Origin: Sindora glabra
Lineage: Eukaryota > Streptophyta > Magnoliopsida > Fabales > Fabaceae
Length of the DNA: 64,000 nucleotides
Reading direction: 5' to 3'
Assembly (NCBI GenBank): GCA_020226215.1
Contig: CM035236.1
Location: 52,575,057-52,639,056 of the forward strand
Position numbers and translations under genes: made by a program. Numbering within the stretch: the first letter of the stretch is position 1; every line of letters begins with the position of its first letter. The notes below the pieces were generated by a model that did not search any database, had not been told where the DNA came from, and saw nothing but the letters and a program-made list of their open reading frames with translations. Below, piece by piece: positions 1 to 12,175 of the stretch.

Positions 1-764
1 TGATAACAGCGAAAAATATTAGCTATATCATATATATTTCAAGATGCACAATAGATAACTCTAAGTAGAGAACTTAGGAGCACTTATTTGTCCACAAACC
101 TAACGTTCTAATGCCAAGGAATGCAACTCCTTCTTGTGCAAGAACCTAGCTGCACAGTCTACAAGCACCTTATTGTATGCAATGGTTACAACAAGTTGTG
201 TAAAAAAATTAATTTCTACAATAGGTTTGATACTTACGTAAAACAGTATTGTATGTTGCTTACTTTGATGACATATTCACAAAGAATATATAGGCAGCCA
301 CTTGAAGCTCCAATGATGTCAGCAACATTGATCTCAGTGGGTGGAACACTACCTTTAAGCTTTCTGGCATGTGTACCTTGTAATCCTCAGTTGGACAATT
401 GTCGTCCCTTCATTCAAGCAGGGGTTGAGTGGACTCTTCCTCCATTGAATCATCAGAGAACAGCCTACGACTCAGCATTTCAAGATGCTCGATGCACGTC
501 CCCTTCATCATTTCTTTTACCCTGACATATGAAGGTGTTGCGATTGAGCACGATGGCTGTAGCTTTGAGTAGAGCCATTAAAATAGGGAAAATGCATAAT
601 TTATACATCGCTAGTAAGTGATGTGATATGTTAATTTTAATACATGCATGAGCTACTTCACCTTAAATTCTGATGCAACAAGGTTAATCGTGGACTTCCC
701 CTTATCTGGAAAGTACTATGTTGTAGACTTGTGCTAGGATAGTAGGGCGTCCACAAGATGCGGC
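1..764. other. Unassigned flank with a possible decayed minus-strand exon
   Basis: No gene is recognised here. On the minus strand, about 264-400, a reading containing VPPTEINVADIIGASSG runs up to a GTAAG donor-like site near 263, which looks like a relic exon. Upstream codons on that strand are interrupted by several stops. The plus-strand open frame at 121-525 has no recognisable domain and overlaps this better minus-strand reading, so I do not call it a gene. The product is unknown. Confidence 0.25.
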
Positions 765-2237
765 TATTAGTGTATATGCCCTAAAACCAATCATATTAGT
801 GATTGTAATTTTGAATCATGTTATTTTAATGACAATTCCAATTATTATATTTATATATATTGTCTGCGTAATATATTCAATTATGATAATAACCTTAGAA
901 TAATTGTATTCTTAAATGTCCTTAGTCATATATCATTGTGGATTAGGTTGCTTTGATATGTTAAAACTAGCATGTGTGAAGACTTATATGGGATATTAAG
1001 TTTACACATGAGTACAAGTTAGAGAACTTGTATACTGGACCGACCCATATTAAGAACACTACATGGATCGTTATATGAGTGTCATGAGTGGTTCTCAGTG
1101 ATCATTATTAATATGGTCCTTTGACCTGAGATCACCAAGGTTCCCTACATGTGAGTTTCATATTTTGATACTATTCTATGTCACTAATGGTTGAGTGAAT
1201 GCAAGGGTAGATATTGGATATGTCACATATCATGCGGAGGGGTTTGTGTGATCAAAATGAGATTTGTCCCTCCTATATAATAGGAGTAACATCTATGGGC
1301 CCCTTGATTAAGTAAAGCTGAGAAAATGCATGGCCATGCTCAGATGAATTAACATGGGATGTCGATTACATTTGTTTCAGTCAGCTTACTTAGGAATCAA
1401 GAAACCTTAAGATTGGGCTATACGAGAATGACATGGTCCATGTCTTGTGCTCAATCTAGATATATAGGACAAAAGGACATAGGTGATGATCACGTGTAAA
1501 AGTTTAGTCAAATCATCGACTTTCTCATTGCTTGGGTAACAATGATGTGTTGCTAGACACCAATCATTGTTTATGATCATTAATATGATCAATGGTCATT
1601 GCCAACGTAATGAGAGTCTGTAGGGTCGCACACTTAGAGCCTAGTGAATTTAGAATTAATGGACCAAATTGTTTGGGCTTAATATTTAGGAATTTATGTT
1701 ATAATTATAAGGCCCAATAGTAAGCCTATAATTGTACATGGAATAAAGCTCAAATAGGTTAGGTTTTTCTATGCACCTATTTAAATAGGCTTGTTGGGTA
1801 ATAATAGGATTATTATCATTATTCACACACCCCAAAAAGGCATAGAAAAATCCTAGCACCTCTCCTTGACCAAAACCCCTGAAGAGGCGTAGCTAGCACT
1901 ATGAGGTGAAAGGAGATCAATTCCAACCGGTGTTTGTGTGGACATTCATCGGTGATTCACGGGTTCGTGTGGATACCATAGAGGTACAGCCACATTAAAC
2001 GCTGCACTGGTAATCTGATCTTCTAGTTTCTATTCCGGTTTGTGATTAGGAGAGCAGATTGGATTGAAAAACGGACAGAAGCAGATCAAATTTACTGTGT
2101 AGCGGACAGAAGATTTTTGGCCGAAAGGTATAAACCCTAATCCTTAATCTATGGCGTTCTAAATTCGCATGGATCCTTGATGGAAATCATGCAAAATTTT
2201 TATTTCGCTGTGCATGTATGATGCGTGATTTCCAGCA
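765..2237 (+). mobile_element. Solo LTR, family 1, copy 1
   Basis: This 1,473 bp sequence is closely similar end to end to 39230-40700 and 57654-59097. The family start is TGTTAGTGTATATGCC (here TATTAG, one G-to-A change) and the end is GATTTCCAGCA, so it fits a TG...CA LTR. It is flanked by GCGGC (760-764) and GCAGC (2238-2242), a 5-bp duplication with one transition. A TATA-like TATTTAAATA lies at 1779-1788. No gag, protease, integrase or RT sequence adjoins it, so it is a solo LTR. The start resembles long LTRs of the Angela/Tork type Ty1/copia lineages, but that lineage call is only inference. Confidence 0.85.
1779..1788 (+). promoter_or_regulatory. TATA-like box of LTR copy 1
   Basis: TATTTAAATA sits about two thirds of the way through the LTR. 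The equivalent sites are TATTTATATA at 40243-40252 and TATTTGAATA at 58666-58675 in the sister LTRs. The conserved position supports its being the LTR core promoter; whether it is active is unknown. Confidence 0.45.
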
Positions 2238-3198
2238 GCAGCTCTACAGAAGTAAAGGCAGATTTCCTGTCTTTGTCACCAAGCATGCTGTCCAACTGAC
2301 ACTCTATCCTCATGCAAGAATCTTGCAACGTGTGAAGCATTTGGCAGACGTAACCCTTGAGCAATTAATCACTAATGCTCTTGTTGCTGTCCTATCTTGT
2401 AATTTTAGAAACGTTGGCCACCAAAGTCGTGATGATTTTTTCCATTCTATCCACCCTATCACCTAGTATCTGTATAAACATTGAACTATATAGTGAGGTT
2501 TTACTCAAATAAACATACATAGACATGATGAGGCAAGTTTTACCTCTCTCCTGGTGCGCTTGGGTGGTTTCTACTCTGATGCATCATCCCGTGGCAAATG
2601 CTTTATGGTGGGAAGTGTTTCACAAGTGTTAATGGCGCTTCGACTTTGTTCACAGAGGTGCTTTGAAGCTACTCAGCCCAGCTGTGCTTGCATCCTCATA
2701 TAGACGTAGGGTTACCTGTTTCGAGGTCTACTTCACCACTGCCCCCAAGTTTACAACAGCCTATGCAAATCAGTTCTATGAAGTGTGTTCTTTAGGCACT
2801 CATCCACGCGAGAGGAGAAACACGTGTGGTTCATTGATGTGCAGATAGTAATGTGAGTCTATGAGATCCGTCAATGGCATGTGATGTTGGGCTTTAAATG
2901 CTAGTCATGTACCAGTTCAGTCAGTTGACTCTTCACATTTGATGCCTGCTGCTAAATGTGCATATCAAGGAATGTAATTAGCAACAGGACCTAATTCCCC
3001 TCCAGTGTAACCAAGGTCTAATGATGACTTGAGTGCAATCGTAATAGGTAGTGAGGCCCTAGACGGTTTCTAGCTTAGATGTACTTCACCATGATCTCAC
3101 GATTTGTAAATATTATATTATAATATTGGACTTAGAACAACATAAAATATGACTATGCAGACCAATGCTCATTGGATTGACAACATGTTGACTATCAG
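2238..3198. other. Non-coding stretch between LTR and element copy A
   Basis: The composition is ordinary, with short open frames on the plus strand (for example 2218-2466 and 2663-2848). These have no recognised domain, and the first straddles the LTR end, so it cannot be a native gene. This stretch may belong to element A or its host locus. I see no transposase motif that would make it the counterpart of the FAR1-like gene in copy C. Confidence 0.3.
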
Positions 3199-3722
3199 CA
3201 CGTTACTATCTACACTACCAAATAGTAACACGTTGCTATCTTTGGTGCTAGGGACGGTAGATGCGCACTAGGCCATCAAGATGGATGCCATTGTTAGCAC
3301 TAAAAGTGCCGTATACTAACCCATTGCCCTATTCGGACAATCAAAAACTCGATAATACCTTATCACCAGACAGCATTGTCGACTAACATTTTGACTAGAA
3401 AGATGATACAAGTCTCGTTTGCATGTTCGTCGCGAAACTCTACTCACATTAGCATTGTAACAATGAGGTCGATGTTCCAATTACATGGCTATTGCATTAT
3501 GAGTTTGACATTGAGTCGATGAGCTGTGTGCGATTAATCTTTATTGAAGGGCCCAAATGAACGTTTCATTTAATCGAATTTTACATACAACTAATTTTAA
3601 TGCATTGCATATAGTTTATTGTTACATACAAGTCAATGCGACGTATAAGGTGATCGGACTATACAAATGAATCATATAAATCACTAATTCTCCACGGGAC
3701 CAACAAGAACGCTACGCTCATG

Positions 3723-3871
3723 TCAGTTGCATGTTCTATAGTGGCAGAGGAAATTATAGACTAACTTTTCCCTGTATTCCCTCACGGATTTCAATAGAAA
3801 TTGGTCTCCCAGTTCTTTATCATTGAATATATCCTTAATATGCTTGCAGACAAAAATGCCGCAGTCTTGCC
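3723..3871 (-). CDS. Terminal ULP1 catalytic exon of copy A
   Basis: The minus-strand reading begins after a TTTCAG acceptor with QDCGIFVCKHIKDIFND and runs open to a TGA at 3723-3725. The Cys codon is 3861-3863. Q-x-C-G followed by FVCK is the oxyanion Gln and nucleophile signature of C48 peptidases. The same exon with the same end exists in copies B (20417-20571) and C (34651-34796). It is too short to show as a long open frame but is clear from this three-way conservation. Confidence 0.7.
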
Positions 3872-4769
3872 TGAAATTGAGTAGTTGCAGTTTAATTTAG
3901 TAAGTTAGTCTAAGGAGTATGGTGATCGCACATTGGCATAGAAGATGTTACTTATGATGACCACTCTTGTTGTGGAGAACTCTTGCATGATATGATCTCA
4001 GAATATGGCTTCTCACTCATCTTTTTATTGCTCCTACAAATGGGTTCTTTCCCCTTCTCCTTGTAGTAGTCCTTCTGTTGTTCAACTAATGAGACGGGTT
4101 AGATATCAATTATATTGGACATCATGTTACTATTTATTCAAAAGACAGTAACATAGACTAAATAACACAATATATTGACAATTGTGGCTCGATCAAATAA
4201 GAATCAACTTCCATGTAATATTACTGTATGAGAATCATGCAGTAACATCTAAATTTTAGTCCCCACACATTCATGTCTAGGCTCAAGACATTAACATCGC
4301 AGCATATTAGCATAGTGCAATGTCAAATGAGTTATAGCAAACAGTGAGAATACCGAGTGACAACATGTTACTATTTTACCAAGACCATGTACCAAGTAGT
4401 AACATCAGTGTATCCTATACAAACAAGACATAGTCTGATATGGAAACAGTAACATGCTACATCTTCGCTATGAAGGTAAAGGAGAACAATGTCACTGTTT
4501 CCACCAGAGACAGTAACACGTTGCAATCTCGACCTCATTGTTAAGCATTGTTTGCAGACAAAATCACTCACCAGAAAATAAGAGATGCGAAGAGATCTTG
4601 TGAGATTAATGGTGTAGTCGCTATCTGCCATCGTGTTAATGTTTAGGAACTAGATAGTAACTTGCTGGGGTGGGCTGACCAGTCTGGAAGCAGTTCCCTT
4701 AGTCAAACCTAGAGTCTTTGCAAGCAAGACAAGTAAAAAGTAGTACACCGTAATCCAATCAACATTTAC

Positions 4770-4990
4770 CACCATCTGGGCATCACGGAAGAATAGATCT
4801 GCATTCCCTGCCACTCTGGGCCTTAGTGAATTATAATGCATCCACTTGCATTCTCTATTGTTGAGCATGAGTAGTGTGAAATGGTTGGGGTTCGTGCAGT
4901 CATTCGCGCCTATGGAGTTTAATGGGAAAAGTATAATGTCCGCAGTTATTGCCTCCTCCACCTTTGGGTCGAACCTCGATACCCTCATTT
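4770..4990 (-). CDS. First ULP1 catalytic exon of copy A
   Basis: The reading contains RFDPKVEEAITADIILFPLN, then NPNHFTLLMLNNRECKWMHY. This matches the ULP1 beta strand plus catalytic His segment. The exon starts after CCAAG near 4991 and ends at DAQMV before a GTAAAT donor (4769-4764). Copies B and C end at the equivalent codon (DAQIV and DAKIV), which fixes the splice site. Asn replaces the usual Asp of the triad in all three copies. Confidence 0.65.
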
Positions 4991-5559
4991 CTTGGAAGAT
5001 TCTAATGGGGTTGACCACACACGATTGTTTGTAAAAAGTAATCACGAGTCAGTGCTAAGACACCACAATCGTAGTCAGTGGTAAAACGTGGATTTAATGC
5101 CCTACCTAACACATGTTGTCAAATACAACTATCTTTTTGCTGTTGGACCCTGCTGCCTTGCTCACCATCGAAACATAGGCATCTATGATCTATCATTGGA
5201 GATTCAGTTTCATTAAATATAATTAATGGGGAGGAGTAAAGTCCTGGTAGAGGGCTAAGAATGGGAACATGCGAGTAAGCAACAAAATTAAAGATAAAGA
5301 ATTAAAAGTAACAAGACAACATACTAATGTTGCAAGGTCTGAGGAAGTATACATTTGAGGTTAGTGACTTCTCTGCAATAACATCCACCAAGTCCTCGAA
5401 TGCTACGTACGTCTATTGTTCAGCTTATGCCCAGATAAATGACTTGCGAACAACGATGTGGTTTAGAAACATATAGAGGGTTCAGACAAGAGTAATGACC
5501 ATGTATAGGAAAATTAACAAATAGCAGTTCCGAGCTTACATTATATTCCCTTCATCATA

Positions 5560-6250
5560 CACTTGGACTAGTTAGTCCTTGGCATCGTCTCGGAGGTACT
5601 TGGCTGCTGGCCATTTGGAACTTATAACCTGCTTCATCTTCTTCTTCTCCTTAACCCCTTCTACAATTGTATCATTCGGGAGGTAGACAGTAAGCTCCTT
5701 ATCCTTATCTGGCTGCTCTTCTGTAGTCGTTGCTTGTTGCCTTGTATGCTGATGTCTATCTTTTTTTCTATGGGGCCCTTGATAGGTATAATCTGTGTCG
5801 TACTATTTTTTTGTCTTTAATTTTAATCAGGTGACCATTGAACTTTGCTTACGGTTAGCCGGGGTTTGGTATCCTTCCTTTCCTTCACCCGTTCTCTCAT
5901 AGGCAACTAGCTGTACGTCAAAGCCTATAAGCTGGGCTACCAGCTGGCTCTCTTGGATCTCCTGATTGGCCTCATCCTTCTCCAAGATGCCAATGGTAGC
6001 TTGGAGTTTCTCCACTTCTTTTTTTGCATCGGAGAGCTATGTTTGGAGGCATTTGTTTTCCTCCTTTAGGGATGTGATTGTCTACATGCTTTCTTGTAGT
6101 TATTACTCTGACCTCTGAAGTTAATAATCCATTATCTTAATTTCATCGGCCAGTTGATTAACCTGGTTATTCACAGAGAGGAGTTGATCCTTAAGTTATT
6201 GCATGTCGTCGCATGCTTCTTCTTCTTAGGATAGTGCAATGTTTGCAAAT
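5560..6250 (-). pseudogene. Coiled-coil region of copy A ULP1 gene
   Basis: On the minus strand, 6015-5827 reads MEKLQATIGILEKDEANQEI and continues Gln- and Glu-rich. Flanking codons are charged and heptad-like but broken by stops. Copy C has the corresponding segment at 32230-32800, and copy B at about 23060-22540. Such linkers join the N-terminal domain to the protease in transposon ULP1 proteins. Exon limits cannot be set. Confidence 0.4.
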
Positions 6251-7310
6251 TGTTCTAGGGTGGTTGTTCATGGCTGCATGATGTAATGTGCCGCCCTGTG
6301 TTGTCATCAAGTTTGGATTCATCCGATGTACAGAGTGTGGCATGCAAGTCAAGTTATTCTTGGTACTCGATCAAAGGAGCACCTTCAGTTGATTGCACGT
6401 AGGGGTTGTAAAGGAGGCTTATTTCTTCAGTTGTCGGATGGAGTTCTATGTTAATAACCTGCAACGTTAGATTGAAGGCTCATTACCATAATACGTTGAC
6501 ATGTTTCTATCTAGGTAAGGAACAGTCACATTTCAAGGTTGAATAGGCCCCAAGAGGCTAGGTGTTTAAAAGGTCACCTGGAGCTAGCTAGTCCCTTTGT
6601 CCTTCAGTTAATGTGTGAGGAGCCTAAGGCCCCAGTTGAGGAATCTGGGTATTCTCCGACCATAGGGCCAATTAACCACGTCAGTGGTCTCACACAACTA
6701 GTACTGCATAAAATACAAAACACATCTATTTAGAGATTTAACAACGAAGGTTGAATTCAGATATGGCAATAAATAGGTTGCCATTCGATGTCAACGATAG
6801 GATATCTGAAGAAGCACCATGTGTTACTGTTTTATTGTTAAATAGTAACATATGGCTTCTAGACACCCAACAGTGCCAGGGAGCAAATCTCAAACTGAAT
6901 TGACCATTCTTGTGTCACGGGTAATTAAACACCCGAATAGATGAGGCCCCTGAATCCTTGGTACCAATGATAATGACCTTTGAGGAGCGTGTTATTGTAT
7001 GCTATGCAGACAATAACATGGTGCATTGTAGTTCATAGACAGTTCCACATTCCCCAATATCAATGGCCAAAGAAGAAATCAAGGGTCATTGGTAATCTGC
7101 ATAATGAGGCAGATGTATACTAGTTGGCTATGGAGGAGGCGAGCAGCGTGTTACTGTCCGGAGAATGCAATCAATTGCATGATGCGGGGTTAAAGCAAAG
7201 CAGTAACTTGAGGCAGGATGGAAATTAAATTAGATGATTCAAGTCACACTAGAAATGAAAGAGCTGATAAGACCTCGTCTAGAAAGGAAGGTTGTACACG
7301 GGCGACTTAC

Positions 7311-8008
7311 CGGCAATAGCATGACACAGCCAGTAATGTTTGGTGGCCTATTCGTTCTAATGGAATCCATTAATTGTTGATGTATGTGTTCAGACCACCC
7401 AAACTCTACCATGTCACCTACGTTGTTTATGTATTTCAAGTAAGACCACGCCAGTGATTGGGCCCTGTTTGGCACAAACAGTGTCACTAGGAGCATAAGC
7501 GTGCATAGGCGCGAGACGTCCTCAACAACGATTTGCGATGTTCCCTTCACTGCCAGCTCTAGTGCCTTGGTTATATTTGGTTTATTGAGACGTCCTTGGC
7601 CATGAAAACGTTAGATGAAAAAGTCAGACATTGGCCTCTTGCTTGGTGTCGTGTCGATGGGGCGGTTTCCATTCCTGATTCCAAACATGAGCTTCATCGA
7701 TGTGGGTGTGATGCTCACACCTTTGCCTTCAATTACCAAGTCATTGTGTTCCGATGAGTATATGTAAATTACCAACTGGATCTCTTGATCGCTCTTGTGA
7801 TACATGCTGCGATCAAGCACCCTCGTTAATATGGCCTCAAGCAGCAGCCAGAAAAGGTTTTGCCGCAGCAGCACTGTGTGGCTTTTGTTGAAGTGGAGAT
7901 CTTCAAGCTGCCTTATACATGCTATCAAATTTGACCTATATTACTGGTATTTTCCAGTCGGCTCATTAGCTTCTTCTGCTTGTTTCAGTGTCAGGTAGGC
8001 TTTCTGGA
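7311..8008 (-). CDS. N-terminal domain exon of copy A ULP1 gene
   Basis: The minus-strand frame reads YRSNLIACIRQLEDLHF, then FWLLLEAILTRVLD, SITPTSMKLMFGIRNG and LMLLVTLFVPNRA, and ends GCVMLLP before a conserved GTAAGT donor at 7310-7305. One in-frame stop lies near 7608; otherwise the two long halves are in the same frame. The order of an xxFGIxxG segment followed by an LFVPNR helix is what I know from transposon ULP1 and plant-mobile-domain-like proteins. Its molecular function is not established. Confidence 0.55.
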
Positions 8009-9430
8009 TGGGAAAAAAATAGGCCAAAGGATACATAAAAAAATGCTTGGTTAGATCTGTTAGAAATTGGAATACAAAAACATGCTACTCTTGCATGTGT
8101 GTGGTACAGGACAGTAACATCAATGATGAACCGGTGTTACTGATGACAAGTGTACATAAAGACCATACAGAAGATGATAATGAGTGATGCCATTTGCCTT
8201 CCCACAATGTGCATAATGCTAACTGATCATATTATTGTCTCCTAATAAAACAACAACATCAGAGTGCAAGGAACTAATCAATGTATGCTATAGTCTTCCA
8301 CTCTAGTGTAATGAAGTGATATTAGTTCATACCGTGTGCTACACCACCCGGTAGCATCCTCGAAAAAAAAGGCGACAAGCAGAAGCAATGGTAATGTTTG
8401 ACACAAAATCCACAACGAACTTAAAAGTATTGGATGTTACTATATGACCACTAAACAGTAACACCACGCAGGTGAACAAAACATGCACCCAGTGTAAATG
8501 GCTGCACAACAACAACTGTGCATCCAAGTTAATCTTCATCTCGTAAAAAGATACATAGCAGGGGTGACGTACCATCACCCCCATTGTGGTGTGTGGGTTG
8601 AAAATAAGGTGGTGAAGAGGTGTTTAGATTGCGTCAAGGGATACATACTACAGACCTCATGTTAGGTTCCATGTTTTGTGTTGTCACACAAGGAACAACA
8701 TGTTCCCATTATATGTTTTCAGGTGGACATTACAGTGAAAATTATCTACTAAGTGGGGCAAATACTTATCGTGTGGGTTTAGCCAACTCTACATGCAATG
8801 AGATTTTAATATGCATTTGTCTATCTAACTCCTAGGGCTATGCCTTAAGGTTGGCGCCATACATATATTTTTGAACATATATGTGCACAACCATGCACAC
8901 GTAAACAGCAACAGTGACATTTTCATCAACATATATGATAGGGTATTGCGCACACACACACAAACTATCTAAGGAGGTTAAACGTTTACTAGTTGATGAC
9001 CTATTTTACCTTACTTAGAGGGGAGTCACTGTCTGCACAGTAGTGGGGAGTGACTACTAGGAGATTGCTGATATTTGCCTATCCATCGTTGCCTGGTTAT
9101 GTCTGGGGTAGCAAGTGACAGTCTATGCAGTGGATTCTTCTAACCCGTGTAGTTGCTTTGGATTGAACTCTCCAGTAACGAGAAATGAATAGTAAGTTAC
9201 TATAGAAGGAACTTATATTACGAAGTAAGCCGTGGTAGGGGTGAGTCATTTCAACGTCTGCGCTGTGACAGTACTTGACTCTATTATGGCCTGCCACGAG
9301 GGGCCCCAGAAGCTATGTCTTTCTCACCTGTCCGTTCGTGAATAGTAACATCCCCAAAATCGACTTTGTCAAAATGACACACATCGGGACCGTTTCATTT
9401 GCACCTGCATTAGTCCTTGTTTCAAATAAA

Positions 9431-9459
9431 CTAGATCTGAGCCTGTGCTATGCACGGGA
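9431..9459 (-). mobile_element. Helitron-like 3' terminus
   Basis: Read on the minus strand, CCCGTGCATAGCACAGG folds as a GC-rich hairpin. It is followed by CTCAGAT and then CTAG, with T as the next flanking base. A short hairpin just before CTRR with a T on the host side is the Helitron 3' end signature. The element body would extend to higher coordinates. I could not place a 5' TC end, and no Rep/helicase sequence is present, so only the end is called. Confidence 0.4.
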
Positions 9460-9466
9460 TTACTAA

Positions 9467-10153
9467 AAAACCCAGTAACATGACTCGATATACCTATTAT
9501 AAGCTATAAGAAAAACATATTTAACAAATGCTATTTTAATTAAGTGCACCATGAAGAAGAAATAACACACTCTAATAGGTAAAAAGCTTATTTCCTGAGT
9601 TGGAGCTACTTAGCCGGAGTAAATATGGAGTTATGAAACTTATAGAGGTAACAAACACTAAAAAATGCATCTATTAAATAACATTTTTATAATCAATTCA
9701 CTGTGTATTGATCTTAGCTCCAAGGAACCAAGAGCAAATTAATACCCATCTTGACAATATGTACTTGCACACTCTAAAGTAAGCATGTTAGTACCTCCAT
9801 ACACTCACAGTATCTACAAGTACATATTCGTACTTAAAAGTAGACAAAATGGCAATATATTAGTCTAAAGGAAATGGACAAAATAGAGACACAATTAGCA
9901 ATTGACACATAGAAGTGGACCTTCACACTTCACTGCTCACAACTTCTCTATGTCACAAACTATAGGAGTGGCATCCGCATAACATGAAATAGAAGGGGTA
10001 GACATGAAATAATTGATACAATAAAAATTAAAATTTATGAAAAAATAAAAATTAAATTTCATCCTATATAATAGGAAAACCTTATCATTACAATATAATG
10101 TAATTATATCTATAATAAAAATAGTAGGAAAAGAAAAAAAAGGCAATGAAGCA
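9467..10153. other. AT-rich non-coding stretch
   Basis: No coding or RNA feature is seen. If the Helitron terminus at 9431 is real, this is the best candidate for its non-autonomous body. Confidence 0.3.
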
Positions 10154-11269
10154 CTAATTGTAATGTCCTGAATTTTTAATTCTATTATTTGAATTTTTGA
10201 ATTCTGAGGCTGTAGAAACAAAGAGCACGATTGAATTAGCTGGATGGGTGAATCTTAAGTTGAAAAGAAATAAGCGTAAGTGTAAACGAAATTTTGAAGG
10301 AAAAAGGGATAGTAGGAAGAGAATTTATTTTCATACACAGTATAAATGATCAGAGGAGGTTAGAAAACCCTAAAAAGGGGAGTTATCTAAGTCTGACAGT
10401 GTAAGGAATTTTAAACAGACAGAAACCCTATGGACTAAATTATAAAAGTGCAAAATCGGGTGTGGTTAAAGTGTAAATAACTAAGAATTTGGGATCTACT
10501 AGAACAACTAAGAATTTAGGGTGTAATATGTGATTTTATTTAGTGTGACCAATAGACACATGACAAGTGTCATTATTAGAAGAAAATGGCAAGAATAGCC
10601 TTACTAATTGGTGAAAAAGGACTAAAATACCCTTGAAAATTTCAAAAAGGACCAAAATGCCCCTAGAAGCTTCATGAAAACTCTACCTTCTTCTCCATTT
10701 CTCCTAAAAGCTGTAGAAATCTCCATGAGAGCAAGCTTGGACGTGTGAGAGAGAGAAGGAAGAGAGAGAAAGTTTCTCTTAGCTTTTTCACCCAAAAATA
10801 GTGAGTTTTAAGCTTAGGTGTAGAAGGGAAAGTTGTTCTTCTCATCAAGCTCTATCCATTGGTGTGTTTAGATTGAAGAAAAGCTCATGTTTGATCAAGT
10901 TTGGGGAGCTCTAAGTGGGGATTTTCAAGTTGTACCAAGAGGTAAAAATGTTCCCCTCTAAAAGCTCTTTAATGTACTCTTTTTAGTTTCTTGAAATTTT
11001 GATATTGGTGTGGTCAAAGGTAATTGACCATGGAGTTTTGGATGATTCAAATATGTCTAATGGTGTTTTAGATGTTGTTATGTTGATCTATGGCTTTGGT
11101 TTGGTGTAAAAACAACAAGAAACCATGATGCACACATTAGGGTTTTAGAGGCATAATGGTGCATGGGTGGAATTGGCATGATTTGTTTGGAATTTGGCTA
11201 AATTGATTAAATTAGAATAATTCTTATGAGTTATGAAACCTATGGAAGATGAAATTTTGAAGTATGAAA

Positions 11270-11284
11270 GTGTGTGTGTGTGTG
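11270..11284. repeat. (TG)n microsatellite
   Basis: About seven TG units inside the Ty3/gypsy solo LTR. Confidence 0.8.
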
Positions 11285-11359
11285 AAACTTCCCTCTTGAG
11301 AAGCCAAAACCATGAATATGGAAAAGAAGGAAGAAAGGAGATTTAGCCATTTAATGTGT

Positions 11360-11743
11360 TTTTGGAAGATCAGTAATGTACACGGGGTAGAACACGACCC
11401 ATGTTGCACCCCGTGTTCTTTTACGAAGGCTGATCAGTAATGTACATGGGGTAGAACACGGCCTATGTTGTACCCCATGTTCTGTACATGGGGTAGAACA
11501 CGGCCCGTGTTTACCCCTGTGTTCTTCTCTGAGTAATTCAGTGAAGTCTCGAAGCAATCCAGTAAGAAACACGGCCCTAAACACGGGGTATGGGACCCCC
11601 GTGTTCTTTGTCAAGTGAACATTTTGGCTTCAATTCTTCAGGATTTACATGGTTTTGCCTTCGGATCTTTTTCTAATGCTTATATGTGTCATTTCAAAGC
11701 TTGAAAACAAAATAAAGAGCATCTAAGTATGCATTTATCAATG
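11360..11743. repeat. ACACGGGGT inverted-repeat module, gypsy LTR version
   Basis: Multiple ACACGGGGTAGAACACG and CCCCGTGTTCT pairs in inverted arrangement are followed by sequence that ends GCATTTATCA. The same module, diverged, forms the 3' part of the unrelated-looking LTR at 54725-56093 (about 55645-56093). Confidence 0.7.
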
Positions 11744-12008
11744 TGGAGGAAGTAAAGAATACATGAAGTTTAAGGAAAATGATGATATTCTAATAAGAAC
11801 TATGATGTGTATTTATGTAGACTAAGGAGTGACAAGTTGAAAAGGCAAGAGGCATTATAAAGAAGTTTTTAAGTGAGGGCAAAGAAAACATCACATTGGA
11901 AGCTTGTAAAAGGTAGCTAACTTTATCTTTAAGTTATGTTTTCTATTTACATGATTTTCTGTATTTTATGCAATTGTACGGAATGTGTATGAAATTGCTG
12001 TGTGCACA

Positions 12009-12175
12009 ACCCGGGAAGACAGTAAGATACTATGTTAGGCCTATGGCTCGAGTTCCCCGGGGATGACAAGTGTGCGGTACCTATGGCCCGATACCTCGGG
12101 AAGACAGCGTGATGCTATATGTTAGGCCTTTGGCCCGAGTACCCCGGGAAGACAACGTGATGCTGTATATAGGCC
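12009..12175. repeat. CCCCGGGAAGAC tandem array
   Basis: Three to four degenerate units contain GTTAGGCCTwTGGC, CCGAGTwCCCCGGG and AAGACArCGTGATGCT. The array lies inside the solo LTR. GC content is much higher than in the surroundings. Confidence 0.65.

Larger units (their letters stand above)
3723..8008 (-). pseudogene. ULP1-type (C48) cysteine protease gene, copy A, decayed
   Basis: This is a SUMO-protease-like gene of transposon origin. Domains in order: an N-terminal conserved region (ITPTSMKLMFGIRNG and LMLLVTLFVPNRAQ), a coiled-coil segment rich in Glu, Gln and Leu, and a C-terminal ULP1 domain split over two exons. The catalytic His is in NPNHFTLLML, the expected Asp is Asn in HYNSL, and the catalytic Cys is in QDCGIFVCK. 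Of the three copies this one has the most canonical Cys motif. At least one in-frame stop follows PMSDFFI near 7608, so the gene is probably dead. Introns are inferred from sites conserved in copies B and C. The start codon is not determined. Confidence 0.6.
3199..9350 (-). mobile_element. ULP1-carrying element, copy A (minimum extent)
   Basis: The extent is set by the first and last occurrences of the TGTTACTRTTT/AAAYAGTAACA motif on either side of a decayed ULP1-type gene. Its contents on the minus strand are: N-terminal domain exon (about 8008-7311), coiled-coil-like region (about 6250-5600), first catalytic exon (4990-4770) and terminal catalytic exon (3871-3723). True terminal inverted repeats and target duplications were not found. 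ULP1-like genes in plants are typically carried by Mutator-like (MULE) elements, so that class is inferred. No transposase is visible in this copy. Confidence 0.55.

Noticed and set aside
121..525. 134-codon plus-strand open frame as a gene
   Set aside because: No recognisable domain, and the opposite strand has a better exon-like reading with a donor site.
2218..2466. 82-codon plus-strand open frame
   Set aside because: It begins inside the solo LTR and reads across its end, so it cannot be an ancestral gene.
11351..11614. 87-codon minus-strand open frame with KNTGVPYPVFRAV
   Set aside because: It is a translation of the ACACGGGGT hairpin repeats in an LTR. The similar reading at 55740-55931 reflects shared DNA, not a conserved protein.
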